Below, one piece after another: positions 22,143-31,194 of a DNA stretch of 35,000 nt; within the stretch, counting starts at the first letter, position 1; each line of letters starts with the position of its first letter. This stretch comes from Symbiodinium natans (lineage: Eukaryota > Sar > Dinophyceae > Suessiales > Symbiodiniaceae). The notes under the pieces are model-generated. The model searched no databases and was not told where the DNA came from. It saw only the letters and a program-made list of their open reading frames with translations. Both the position numbers and the translations under genes were made by a program. Location: contig CAJNDS010000406.1 of the NCBI GenBank assembly GCA_905221605.1, positions 1 to 35,000 on the forward strand, in the 5' to 3' direction.

Positions 22143-22449
22143 ATGCCAAGACTACGGTTCTGCATGTGTGCTCACAAGCACATCTTGAGACTGCAGCGCT
22201 ATTGCGGAGTCTCATGACCTGTGTTTAGGTTTAAGTGCCAGCACCCTCTTGGGGAATCATCAGCCCCTGATGGTAACCCATCGCACCGAATTTGGTTGTA
22301 AATCGCCAACTGGGAGAGCCGAATATGATAAATGGCCTAGCAAAACCATGAAGTTCATTTAATATCTAGTTGCAGGTCATTCATGGACCTCGGCTTTTGC
22401 AGTCATCTCCCAACCACCCCCCACCCGACACCCCCTGCCACCCCCCAGC

Positions 22450-22565
22450 TTCCTCAATCGTCTGGCTTCCTGAATCTTGGTTTCCTGACCTTCGTGCTTT
22501 CCTGAATCGCAATTTCCTGAATCACGTGAAGGAAGTTTCCTGAATCGGGCAGTTTCCTGAATCGC
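22450..22565. repeat. TTTCCTGAATC-type array, block 2
   Basis: At least seven variants of (C/T)TTCCTGAATC spaced 12-20 nt apart. The block directly adjoins the roughly 50-bp tandem array to its right. Confidence 0.85.
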
Positions 22566-22569
22566 CCAA

Positions 22570-23115
22570 GGTGTAGGACAGTGTAGGATTTGCTACTTGT
22601 ATCTTTGTGAGTCATGGCACAATGATGGTAAAATGTAGAATTTATTGCCTGTGAGGCAGAGCAATATGTTGGAATTTTTGTGAAGCATACCAGCATGCAC
22701 GATTTGTTGCTTGTGATTCCTGTGATTTGCTAGTATATGTGCGGGGCATGGCAAGATGACCGATTTGTTGCCTGTGATTTGCTGGTATCTGTGTACAGCA
22801 AACTCCAGAAAGTTGGAACACGATTAGAGCTGGGATTCCCTTTACGTTTCCTTTGGAGGTATGAGGATAAGGATGTTCCAACTTTTTGGAGTTTACTGTA
22901 AGGCATGGCAAGATGTAGGATTTGCTGCTTGCATCTTTGTGAGGCATGGCAAAATTATAGCAAGATGGGTTGGTATCTGTGTGAGGCATAGCAAAAAGGA
23001 CGATTTGTTGCTTGTGATTCCTGTCATTTGCTGGCATCTGTCTGGGGCATGGCAAGATGTGCGATTTGTTGCCTGTGACTTGCTGGTATCTGTGTGACGT
23101 ATGGCAAGATGTACG
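22570..23115. repeat. Degenerate tandem array of a roughly 50-bp unit
   Basis: About eight diverged units carry the words GGCATGGCAAGATG, CGATTTGTTGC(C/T)TGTGA, TTTGCTGGTATCTGTGTG in this order. Units near 22,740, 22,980 and 23,040 are the most alike. The array is interrupted at 22,796-22,898 by an inserted inverted-repeat element. Confidence 0.85.
22796..22898. mobile_element. 103-bp Tc1/mariner-type MITE with TA duplication
   Basis: The left end CAGCAAACTCCAGAAAGTTG and following GAACA (22,796-22,820) is the inverted complement of 22,874-22,898 with two mismatches in 25 bp. The element is flanked on both sides by TA (22,794-22,795 and 22,899-22,900). Removing the element and one TA leaves CTGTGTAAGGCATGGCAAG, which matches the neighbouring tandem units (CTGTGTGAGGCATAGC). 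So the insertion site, the target duplication and the pre-insertion sequence are all visible. CAG...CTG ends and TA duplication are the hallmark of Tc1/mariner-family elements. There is no coding capacity, so it would depend on a transposase elsewhere. Confidence 0.85.
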
Positions 23116-23132
23116 ACTTGCGTGTGTGCCTA

Positions 23133-23182
23133 GTTTCCTGAACCCTGGTTTCCTGAATCGGGGGCGAGTTTCTGAATCGCAC
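23133..23182. repeat. TTTCCTGAATC-type array, block 3
   Basis: Three copies: TTTCCTGAACCC, TTTCCTGAATCGGG and TTTCTGAATCGC. It closes the repeat region opened by blocks 1 and 2. Confidence 0.75.
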
Positions 23183-23214
23183 AGGAATCCCATCTGGATG
23201 AACCCACGGGAGAC

Positions 23215-23310
23215 GTGATCCAACGCCCGAAGATTAGGTCTAATCTTCGGAGATTATATCTAATCTCCCTGCTGGACTGGAAATTATAGCAAACGTGATC
23301 CAACGTCCGG
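23215..23310. repeat. Two adjacent palindromes between direct repeats
   Basis: CCGAAGATTAG (23,227-23,237) and its complement CTAATCTTCGG (23,240-23,250) are separated by 2 nt. GGAGATTA (23,249-23,256) and TAATCTCC (23,261-23,268) follow with a 4-nt loop, sharing 2 nt with the first. The word ACGTGATCCAACG before them recurs 80 nt downstream at 23,293-23,305. Confidence 0.8.
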
Positions 23311-23483
23311 ACATTAGATCTGCTCTCCATCCTGGTCAATATGGTTGGACTTTCTGCGTCGAAAAATGAAACCCTTCCTCAACCCTCAGATTTCTCAAAG
23401 CCCTATCCTCGACCCTTCAAGGTACGCTATACCCACATAAAAGGGGCCAAAAAATGGGGAGACAATTGCGGGGGTTCGATCTC

Positions 23484-23566
23484 TATATCTACATCTATAT
23501 CTAGATGTATATCTAGATCATCTAGATCTACATCTAGATCTATATCTAGATCTATACATCTAGAAA
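23484..23566. repeat. ATCTAGATCTATAT microsatellite
   Basis: Variants of TCTATATCTA and ATCTAGATCTA repeated for about 80 nt. It sits just beyond the 3' end of the Tpt1-CSD gene. Confidence 0.9.
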
Positions 23567-23693
23567 TATGCGTGAGGAAGCGACGTAGTCGGAAGCGTCC
23601 ACGGGGCCCACAGGTTACGGCCAGATGTCTACCGGTGCCTGTAAGAAGCAGTGTATACATGTGAAAGACCGAAGCCGGACAACTCAAACTAAC

Positions 23694-26084
23694 TCAAGAA
23701 GCAAAGTTGTGCTCCTCTTCTTGGACTCCTTCTGCTCCCACCGCTTCCTCTGGAGTCTCATCTTTTTTCTTTCTGTCCTCCATATAAGCAGCAAAAGCAA
23801 ATGCCAATTCTGTCTAGCACCACACAGGCAAACAACGAAACAGCCGTCAAAGATGGCGGCCTTGCTCTTACCTTTGCCATCCTTTCCTTTGCTCTTTGAC
23901 TTGCCCTCCTTGCCCTTGCCCTCCTTGCCCTCCTTGCCCTTGCCATCCTTCCCCTTGCCTTCTTTGCCTTCTTTGCCTTTTCCCTTGCCCTCCTGAAACA
24001 CACAAGATCTGTGACAGGCTTGCGGCCGTTCACGCACAACTGGGAAGTGCAGCTGAGGTCCTTCCCTTTGCCTTTTCCCTTTGTTGATGCACTTGCTGGC
24101 TGACCTGTCAAGGAATCCGTCAGAACCCGACGCGTGAACCTCTGCGTGGCTTCAGCGGGACCGGGTGCGCACCTCTTGCAGACTGCAAATCCTGCGCCTG
24201 TGGCCATCCAGCCTGCAGCGATGCTTGCACGTCGGCTCGCAAGCACTTGTTGCAAGGAATGTCAACTGCACATAACTGCACCCACAGCACGCATGTCCGT
24301 TCAGCGCATGTTGTCTGTACTCTGGCATGCTGAAGCAGCCTCGTTCACAGTCACGGTAACAGTGACCTTAGCAGGAAAAGATGACATCTGGAAGCCTTGG
24401 TGGCACGAAGCTCTGGCCTCATCACCGACCTTGAAACCATTTAGCTGCGCCTGCATCGTGACAACTTGTGACATCCACGAAAACTATACACCGCCATCGG
24501 CACAGACCCAGTGGACCTTGTGCACGAACAGGTCGCGACCAAACTGTTGCGTGACTCTTGGGCATTCAATGAAGCCATAACCTGACCCAGAGTTCGTTAA
24601 ACTGCCTTTTGTTGCAGTAACGAAACTGTCTGACGTTGTCTGGCCTTTATCATCATAGAAGGATTTTATTCTTCCCAACTCACCTGGGCGCAGCTGCAAG
24701 TTAGTACTTGGGACAAGCGGTTGGAACTCGGAGAAGGTTTCAATGAAGCTTGTGCAGGCGAGCCACGAAACACGCCCCCACCTCTTTCGCTACACAGCAG
24801 GACATGAAAATGAAACTTTGCAACCGTTTGCAAATGTTTGCAAATGTTTGCAAGTTTGCAACCTCACAATGTCTGACCTTTCTCAGCTCCGCCCTTGCGC
24901 TGGACCTGGACGGGCACATATGGCCTCAGGAACCGCACCAAACTTCGCGGGCGAGAGCAGGGCACATCCTGGGCACATCCTGGCACAAGGTTCCTGAGAG
25001 GCGTACATCATCGCTGGCTGTGGGTACAACAGCGGCCAGGGCGGGTATCCTGCTAAATTTGACACCCGACCGGTGGTGCATGGTGAGATGTTTCGAGCAT
25101 CGAGTCCTGGAGTTTGCATGGATGTCATGGGGCTTGTCGAAGGCACGAACTCTGGGGCTTCTCCGCGCAACGTCCCTGGCATTCTCATGCATTCTCTGGA
25201 CTCTTGCACATTACCCCACCCGAGCTTCTAGGTACCGCATGTGCTCAACAAAAATGAGCTTTCAAGCAAACTAAGCAAACTCAGGCCTTTCTTTTCCGGA
25301 GGGGCAGGGACAGGCACGGATGAAGTTGTGCTTGTTGCTCCTTCCTTGAAGGCCTGCAGACACAGCCGCAACAGGCCTATTGGTTTCGCGTTTACATGCG
25401 TTTACCTGAGTTTGAGAGTGTGCAGCGCACGTGCAACATGTGCAACTCCTGCCTTCTTCTCATCTCTGCTGTATGCTCTTATGTAAACGCAGTCTGGAGA
25501 GAGCTGGTAGCCTGGCAAATGGTAGCATTGGCACACGGTGGCAAAGACGCATGACAAATCGAGGCCAAGCATGAGAAAGCAGTGTGTCCAATATGAGTGA
25601 GGTACGAAGCTTCTGCGCGTTGGAATCGACAATGACCTGTGCCAATGGAACGTTCTCACTTTCATTCGATTAATCCACCATTCCGCGTTCCGGCCTTCAT
25701 CAGGATGTCTTTGGTGATTGCTTTGAAGTACTCCGAATCCAGAACGTCTGTCACCTTGACCCATCCGTCGGAGCTTTCCGAATTCAAACCGACCTCGGCA
25801 TGCTGTGGCGTGCTGGATAAGATAGAAACAGCACTGCAACGGCACACGCCCGCATGCTGGCTGGCTGCATATTGCAAACAAGCCACACTTTTGTGCTTGA
25901 TACCGTGGCGCAAAAGCCACGACAACATCTTGGAAATGACCACAGTTGGGTCATCTGAGCAAGCTCAACATCGAACTGGACTGTCAAGGCCGCATGCGGA
26001 GGCCATGTCACATCCTGTCATTCTCCAATTCCCGCCTGGCTTGACGGCCTTCCCAGGTGGCTTTGCAGCCGTCTCGACCACCAT
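23694..26084 (-). CDS. Tpt1/KptA N-lobe fused to a cold-shock domain and Gly-Lys tail (326 aa, 16 exons)
   Basis: Exons on the minus strand: 26084-26015, 25954-25887, 25793-25695, 25636-25606, 25511-25465, 25353-25287, 25160-25107, 25049-24969, 24683-24645, 24581-24517, 24450-24418, 24366-24340, 24212-24173, 24104-24061, 23992-23861, 23777-23694. They sum to 981 nt with every junction in phase. Residues 29-105 match the Tpt1 N-lobe: ISKMLSWLLRHG with Arg39-His40, VGLNSESSDGWVKV, VIVDSNAQKLR, YIRAYSR with Arg101. The GHS motif and the ADP-ribosyltransferase-like C-lobe needed for tRNA 2'-phosphate removal are absent. Residues 106-172 are a Pro-rich linker. Residues 174-235 are a cold-shock domain with RNP1 (KGYGFI) and RNP2 (DLFVH), ending in the usual PQAQDL. 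The tail (242-326) is Gly-Lys then Glu-rich. Likely an RNA-binding protein rather than an enzyme. Exon 8's 3' end and the exon 5-6 junction are the least certain. Confidence 0.82.
24817..24863. repeat. TTTGCAAATG tandem repeat in an intron
   Basis: TTTGCAACCG, TTTGCAAATG twice, then TTTGCAAG and TTTGCAACC. It lies in the longest intron (24,968-24,684) of the Tpt1-CSD gene, just before the cold-shock domain exons. Confidence 0.85.
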
Positions 26085-26123
26085 GTTTCAGGCACAGCTT
26101 CACCAGCTTTGCTTGGGAACACA

Positions 26124-26125
26124 GC
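26124..26125 (-). promoter_or_regulatory. Possible spliced-leader acceptor of the Tpt1-CSD gene
   Basis: On the minus strand TTCTGCGCAG|CTGTG lies 40 nt before the ATG at 26,084. Dinoflagellate mRNAs receive a trans-spliced leader at such an AG. No AG closer to the ATG has as good a pyrimidine context except AAGCAAAG. This is inference; cDNA would decide. Confidence 0.35.
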
Positions 26126-26419
26126 TGCGCAGAAATGCAGGCACGTGAAGAAACTGCCTGACCATGGGCTTGCTGCTGTCATGGCATGGCCAGGCAGTTA
26201 GAATGTGTTTCGTTTTGCTTTGCACTGCCAGGCACAGAGTTCTGCAGGCACTGCGCTACATCAACCCGAAACATGCGCTGAAACTGCGCAGAAAATCTCA
26301 AGTCCACTGTCTGGTCGAATGTCATAACTCTGCTTGCATGAGCTGCTGGAACTGTGGCCACTGTTGTACATCAGTGCACATCAATATCGCAGAACTGGTC
26401 CAGACTCGTGGCCCTGATG

Positions 26420-27672
26420 CTAGGTAGCCGCCGCAGCTTTTGGCACATTCACATCCCTGAAAGCACTGGCCAATAGCAATATCACAGAGCATGAGCAAAG
26501 CATCCGAAAAATCTGAAGACAAGGCTTGGGTCCCTCGAATGTCATCGGGTCGTGGATGTCGAAACGGGCCAGGCCTCGAGGAAGAAGGTCGGAAACAGCC
26601 CCATAAGAAACAGAACCTCTCGGAAAAAGCCTCGTGGCATGTCGTTCTGGTAACTCTTGAATGCCTGGGTTGATCTTCACATTTCTAGATTTCTTCATTT
26701 CTTCACACCACTTCTTCACAACTTGTCACCTCTTTCTCCAGAAGCAAGACTCAGGCCTCAAGCGCTGCAGCCTTGTCGTTGTTCTTCACCGCCTTCTCAA
26801 AGGCGCGGACATGAGCCTCACGGGCGCAGAGGAACCATTTGGGCATTCATCAGCTAAGTCAAGTCGGGCATGCTAAGGCGCTAAGGGTGCTGCATTCAAC
26901 TTGTACACTGTCTTATCAGGAGCTTCGTCTTTTGACTGAAGGCCCTGGCATCATGCATCAATGGTCTCGCAGTCTTTTGCAGCTGCTGTACAGGAAAAGG
27001 TGAATTTGTTTCTGGCAGGGAGGTCAGAAAGCACAGGCACCGCATAGGCTTCCATCTTTTTGCACATCTTGGGAAGAAACTTCATCATCCTGCATGGTTT
27101 GCATGCTGCATTATGCGAACTTCACGTTCATGGAAACATTCTGCAGAAGCACAAGAAGCTCTGACCACCTCTCGTCAATATCGTGCCCTTCCAAGTAGTC
27201 GATTCCCTTATGACAAGCAAAGGAAGCGCGACTCATCGAAACTCACGTGAAGTTTCATTAAAAGTCTCATGAATCATCATGAGTCTATGTCCAGGCCTGC
27301 TTCATGTATGGAACAAGTTCCCTCTTGCGCCTCTCGATGTTTCCGGTGCAACACTTCGCTCATGCCTGGGCCTTAAATCAGAAAGATCGCGCCTGTTGAG
27401 GTACTCCACTGTGTCAGTGATGCCTGCAGGCAAAGCAGAGGCTGCTGCCGGAGCACCTTGCAATATGACACATGACACGCCAGGCAAAGACACGGCATGC
27501 AGGCTGATGCAGGGTGCTCACTGAAGCCCACACCCAGCACTGGCAGAGCCATCAGCATAGCCCGGCGAGGAGCCTCACCTGCTGAAGCACGAAGATGCTT
27601 GAGGCCTTCACGCTGCGCAACAGGTGCCTGGAACAAAGCTAGTTGCCAAACCTCAAGATCAGGGAGGGCCAT
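26420..27672 (-). CDS. Thylakoid-lumen helical protein, PsbQ-like at best
   Basis: Exons on the minus strand: 27672-27522, 27456-27372, 27330-27297, 27206-27169, 27089 to about 26,990, 26944 or 26935 to about 26,885, 26816-26757, 26664-26631 and from 26574 on. The first encodes EAPRRAMLMALPVLGVGFS, a twin-arginine plus hydrophobic segment. The second follows with APAAASALPAG, an Ala-rich cleavage-like site, so the product should reach the thylakoid lumen. The mature part is helical: ITDTVEYLNRRDLSDLRR, KRELVPYMKQGIDYLEGHDI, MMKFLPKMCKKMEAYAVPVL, AHVRAFEKAVKNNDKAAALE, AFKSYQNDMPRG and a tail with FDIHDPMTFEG. Helical hairpins of this size in the lumen suggest a PsbQ-type extrinsic photosystem protein, but I cannot prove the family. 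An N-terminal signal for the dinoflagellate plastid should lie upstream of 27,672; a hydrophobic frame at 27,730-27,770 is a candidate. The 3' end after 26,531 is open; the in-frame stop is at 26,420. Confidence 0.62.
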
Positions 27673-27779
27673 CAATACTCATCAACACAAACGGTGAACG
27701 AAATGAGTTCTGAGCCATTGCAGGAGCGCCAGAATACGCAAGCAGCTGCGGTGCCAACCAGCAGCAGCCTTCAAGCAAG

Positions 27780-28080
27780 AGGGCCCCTGAACACACCTTG
27801 CATCTAACCTTCTGACAATGCTCTTCAGCCTTCGATCACAGCGTCTTCTCATTGGCTTATCAGGCTTGCCTCAGGACCAAACTCAAAGCCACACTTTGGA
27901 ACAGTCATGGAAGGGGCCGTTTTTCGTTTTGCAGAGGCTCTTGGCACAAGAGCAGCACGCAATTTGTTCAAAAAGAAAGGCTTACAACGTGTCTTGCATA
28001 CAAGCAGCACAGAGGTGCCAGGGAAGGAAGTGTGCTGTGAGCCATATGCAACTCGTGGACAAACGCAAAATTGCATTCCT
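27780..28080. other. Both strands open, no gene called
   Basis: A plus-strand frame at 27,907-28,092 encodes GAVFRFAEALGTRAARNLFK, which looks protein-like, while minus frames are open as well. No splice-consistent extension was found on either strand. Confidence 0.35.
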
Positions 28081-28082
28081 TC

Positions 28083-28420
28083 TCAGGCATAATCAGAACA
28101 TGTCAGAACTTGCAATGCTGCCAAGTGCACCCAATCTCTCTCAAAGTTCCAATCTTCTCTGTCTTCCGCACATGGCAATCGCTGCTGGTTCAGCTCTTGT
28201 CCATGGAATGCGTGCCGGCCAGTGAAACCCTGCATGAAACGAGTGAAACAAACATCATTTCCATGTTCATCATTGATGTCGACCTCGTCTCCCAAATGCC
28301 AAATCAGGTCGCCGTGCGAAAACGGGCTAAGCGCAGGCCTTCATCGGAACTCTTGAGGGCAGCCCAGATGAGATGTACCTGCCAACATGTTTACAACTTT
28401 CTCAACACAACACATGCCTG
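28083..28420 (-). CDS. Candidate exons of an unknown minus-strand protein
   Basis: Two competing frames look real. One begins after a TTGGCAG|G acceptor near 28,382 and encodes VHLIWAALKSSDEGLRLARF then RTAT and a stop. The other, about 28,320-28,090, encodes DLIWHLGDEVDINDEHGNDV, then CFTRFMQGFTGRHAFHGQEL and a Glu/Asp-rich tail. The words HLGDEVD and HGND could belong to a metallophosphoesterase (GDxxD and a GN-type motif), or the region FTRFMQGF could be the end of a degenerate EF-hand. The evidence does not decide, so no function is assigned. Confidence 0.3.
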
Positions 28421-28669
28421 AAAACCATGCCGGCTTACTTTGTCGCCATTCCGGACTCTGGTTCGCATACGGCTGTGTATGCCGCGAAGAAGACGAGTCT
28501 CCTTTTTGAACCACCTGCACACATCACGTGTCCGCCAGGAAAATAGTCGGGATATAGTGGCGCTTTTATCGCCATCTAAGGACGGACCCCCCATACGCCG
28601 ATACACTGCGCTGATATTCCGACATGTATGGATGGTACCCACAATGACGGTTCTTTGCAATTTTTCACT

Positions 28670-29180
28670 GCACACGCTGTTCTTTTGGAGAAATCCCCTT
28701 GATCCAACGGTCTTTGCCATTCCCTCTCCTGGGCAGGGCTTCAATGACGGTGGTTTTATGTCTTTGTCAGTTGAAATAACTTTGAAATTCAAACTTCTTT
28801 GATTCTTTTGAAATTCCATTACAACAAATGGTGGTTTCGTGCCTCCTTGATTGGAAACCCGAAATCCAATGGTAGTCCTGGCAAGCGTCTTAAAAAATGG
28901 TGATTACTTTTCGTTCATTGGAAGATCTTCTGAACCAATGTTAGATGGCAATTCCCTCTAACCAACAATGTGGTTGCTGGTTTCGTGCCTCCCTGATTGG
29001 AAAACCCGAAATCCAATGGTAGTCCTGGCGTCCTGGCAAGCATCTCAAAAAATCGAGATTACTTTTCGTTCATTGGAAAATCCCATGTAAATCCAATGCT
29101 AGATTGGCAATTCCCTCTAGCCAAACATGTGGTTCCGAGATTCTTTTTGGAAAACCCCTGAATCCAAGTTGCGCTTGGTA
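28670..29180. repeat. Tandem array with about 146-bp units rich in TTGGA/TCCAA
   Basis: TTTCGTGCCTCC(T/C)TGATTGG occurs at 28,835 and 28,981, and the following about 140 nt align closely, including AATCCAATGGTAGTCCTGGC, GATTACTTTTCGTTCATTGG and GGCAATTCCCTCTA. Unit 2 has an extra GTCCTGGC duplication. A partial unit precedes the array (28,675-28,730) and another follows it (29,130-29,178). Within each unit ATTGGA and TCCAAT alternate, giving small inverted repeats. Confidence 0.85.
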
Positions 29181-29199
29181 GGGTTGCCTGCACCGACCA

Positions 29200-31180
29200 A
29201 AACATCAATGCAAAAGAAGAACAGAAGATTTGATTTGAAGAGGCGGAAGTCGCCCGGGCTTGGTTGCAGAAGTAAGAAGTGGCTCATAAACCAATGCAAA
29301 GTTGAGTAGGTTTGATACATCGCACTCCAGGCCAGTTGAAATTTGAACATCTTTGAAGCCCCCGAAGGTTGCCTTGCCGGAGTTAAGCTGGAACTTGGAT
29401 CCATGCGTAGGTCGGAATGATGCCCCTTTGAGTCCCGCTGCCCACGGCACGGGCGGGCATCGCAACTCACACTTATTGGTTTCAAGGGTGCCAACACACT
29501 TGCACATGCTTGGGCACTGGGAGGGAACTGGAGTTTGGTGATGTAGAAGAGAGATAAGTGCAGAGTTACATAAATACGTTGCGGGTGTTCTGGGCGTTGA
29601 ATTCGCTTTCGGAAGTTTATGCTGCCAATGCAGCGCAGGCATATTGCAACCGTTGATCATGTTGCCTCTTCTCTTCAACATAGCCACTCCCTGAGCATCA
29701 CGCTGCTTCAACAAGACCGCAATGCACAGCTACAGGAGCATGGTAGATGTGGTTTGGGTTTTTTGGATCACTTGCCAGAAAGCAAAAGTTCCGTAACCAT
29801 CGTTCCCTGCATAAAACATATTCATAGTGAGGGTGCCATGTGTCAAGCATTCCATTTGTTGCTTGCCAAGATCACGCTGTGGCAAGATTGACGATGCATG
29901 GATCACAACATTGAGCAAAACTTGGGTGTGCTCATGTCGCTTGCTGAGGGGCTTCCCACACAGACATGCAATGAGATATAGCCATTTGCAAAACACAAAC
30001 AAAAGACAATAAGTCAGAGTACAAAGACCAACATACGAATAACACCGTAAAAGCGCATATCTGGACACATCACAGTCTGTGGCCCACCGAATCTGATAAC
30101 GGTGCATTTCGCACACAAGGATCACACATTCACACGCACGCAGAAGAGTTCTAACTTGCACCGACCTCGTATTTGCAGCCGCTTGCAAGTCCGGCCGCAT
30201 CAGCATGTAGCTGCAGGCAAAGGGTTCAAACGAGTTGACATAAATGCAAGTCAAACAACGATAAACACAAAAAGCAAAGCGCAACTTGACTTGTAATCAA
30301 GCCGAAGCCTCCATCAGTTGCAGTGCGTTTCGGTCCTTCCTAGCGAGCAGTCTACTCAGACAGTCCTCGCTGTGCACAATACATCACAATACTCATTACA
30401 GGCAAAGGAGAAGAGGACAGCAAGCAAGGGGATGGTGCAGGGATAGCAATCTGCCCAAGAACTCGCTGTGTGGGATGTGAACCTACAGCATCCTACAGCA
30501 TATGCCTGTCAGTAGCATGCACACGATGAATGAACTGGAAGTTGGCCCCAGTCTCCTGCCAAGCGATGCAGCATACCAAGCAGTAAACATCTGACCCCCA
30601 TTGACTCCCCCCGCCCTGCCTTTCCAGCACGGCCAGCCCAAAGGCTCGAAGCAACCTCGAGTTAGTCACGTTGTTTCACTTTCCATCCTAGCGGTCCTAG
30701 GACCCAAAATACCCAAAACAGCATGCTCAGATCTTGGATCTTTTTGCACGCCAGGGCAACTGCTGGCATGATTCTCAAAGCCAGACAAATTGACTTGAAT
30801 TACGTCCGTCTACATCTGCCAAAGACAGACATCTTGAGCCAGGACTGACCAGCACAGCAACGTCTCACAAGACAGGGATGAGGTCTTCGAATGCTGCTCA
30901 TGCATTCAGACCCTTTTAGCACCTCTCGACACCTCCTTCTTGGCTGAGCATTGCAAAGCACACCTACAAACCAATTCAACTAATTCGGCAGTGCAATATT
31001 GCACTAATTGAGCCTCCGAATTTCCCAGCTGCTTCACATGTTGCGCTCATAGCTCCGAGGCATTCAAGGCCCTGGCCTTTCAGACTTTCAGGCTCAAGTC
31101 ATCGATCACTTCCCGTCACTTTCCCTAGATTTCGGGTCTGACCCATCAATCATCGCAGCTATAAGAACAGCATTCACACA
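29200..31180. other. No supported gene
   Basis: A minus-strand frame of 169 codons (29,205-29,714) contains a Cys-rich part (CPSMCKCVGTLETNKCELRC) followed by FQLNSGKATFGGFKDVQIST. It looks partly protein-like, but no splice-consistent neighbours were found. The rest, including 29,730-30,284, has AT-rich, intron- or UTR-like composition. Confidence 0.4.
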
Positions 31181-31194
31181 AACTTAGAGCGAAA

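Noticed and set aside
25353-26084. A complete, active tRNA 2'-phosphotransferase gene
   Set aside because: The C-lobe is absent: the intron after YIRAYSR is 111 nt and the following exons encode a Pro-rich linker and a cold-shock domain.
26420-26640. A membrane segment read straight through 26,640-26,575 (GFFREVLFLMGLFPTFFLE)
   Set aside because: A GC donor (CACGAG|GC) and CTCGAG|G acceptor remove these 56 nt in phase and give a better continuation (FDIHDPMTFEG); the hydrophobic read-through is likely intron.
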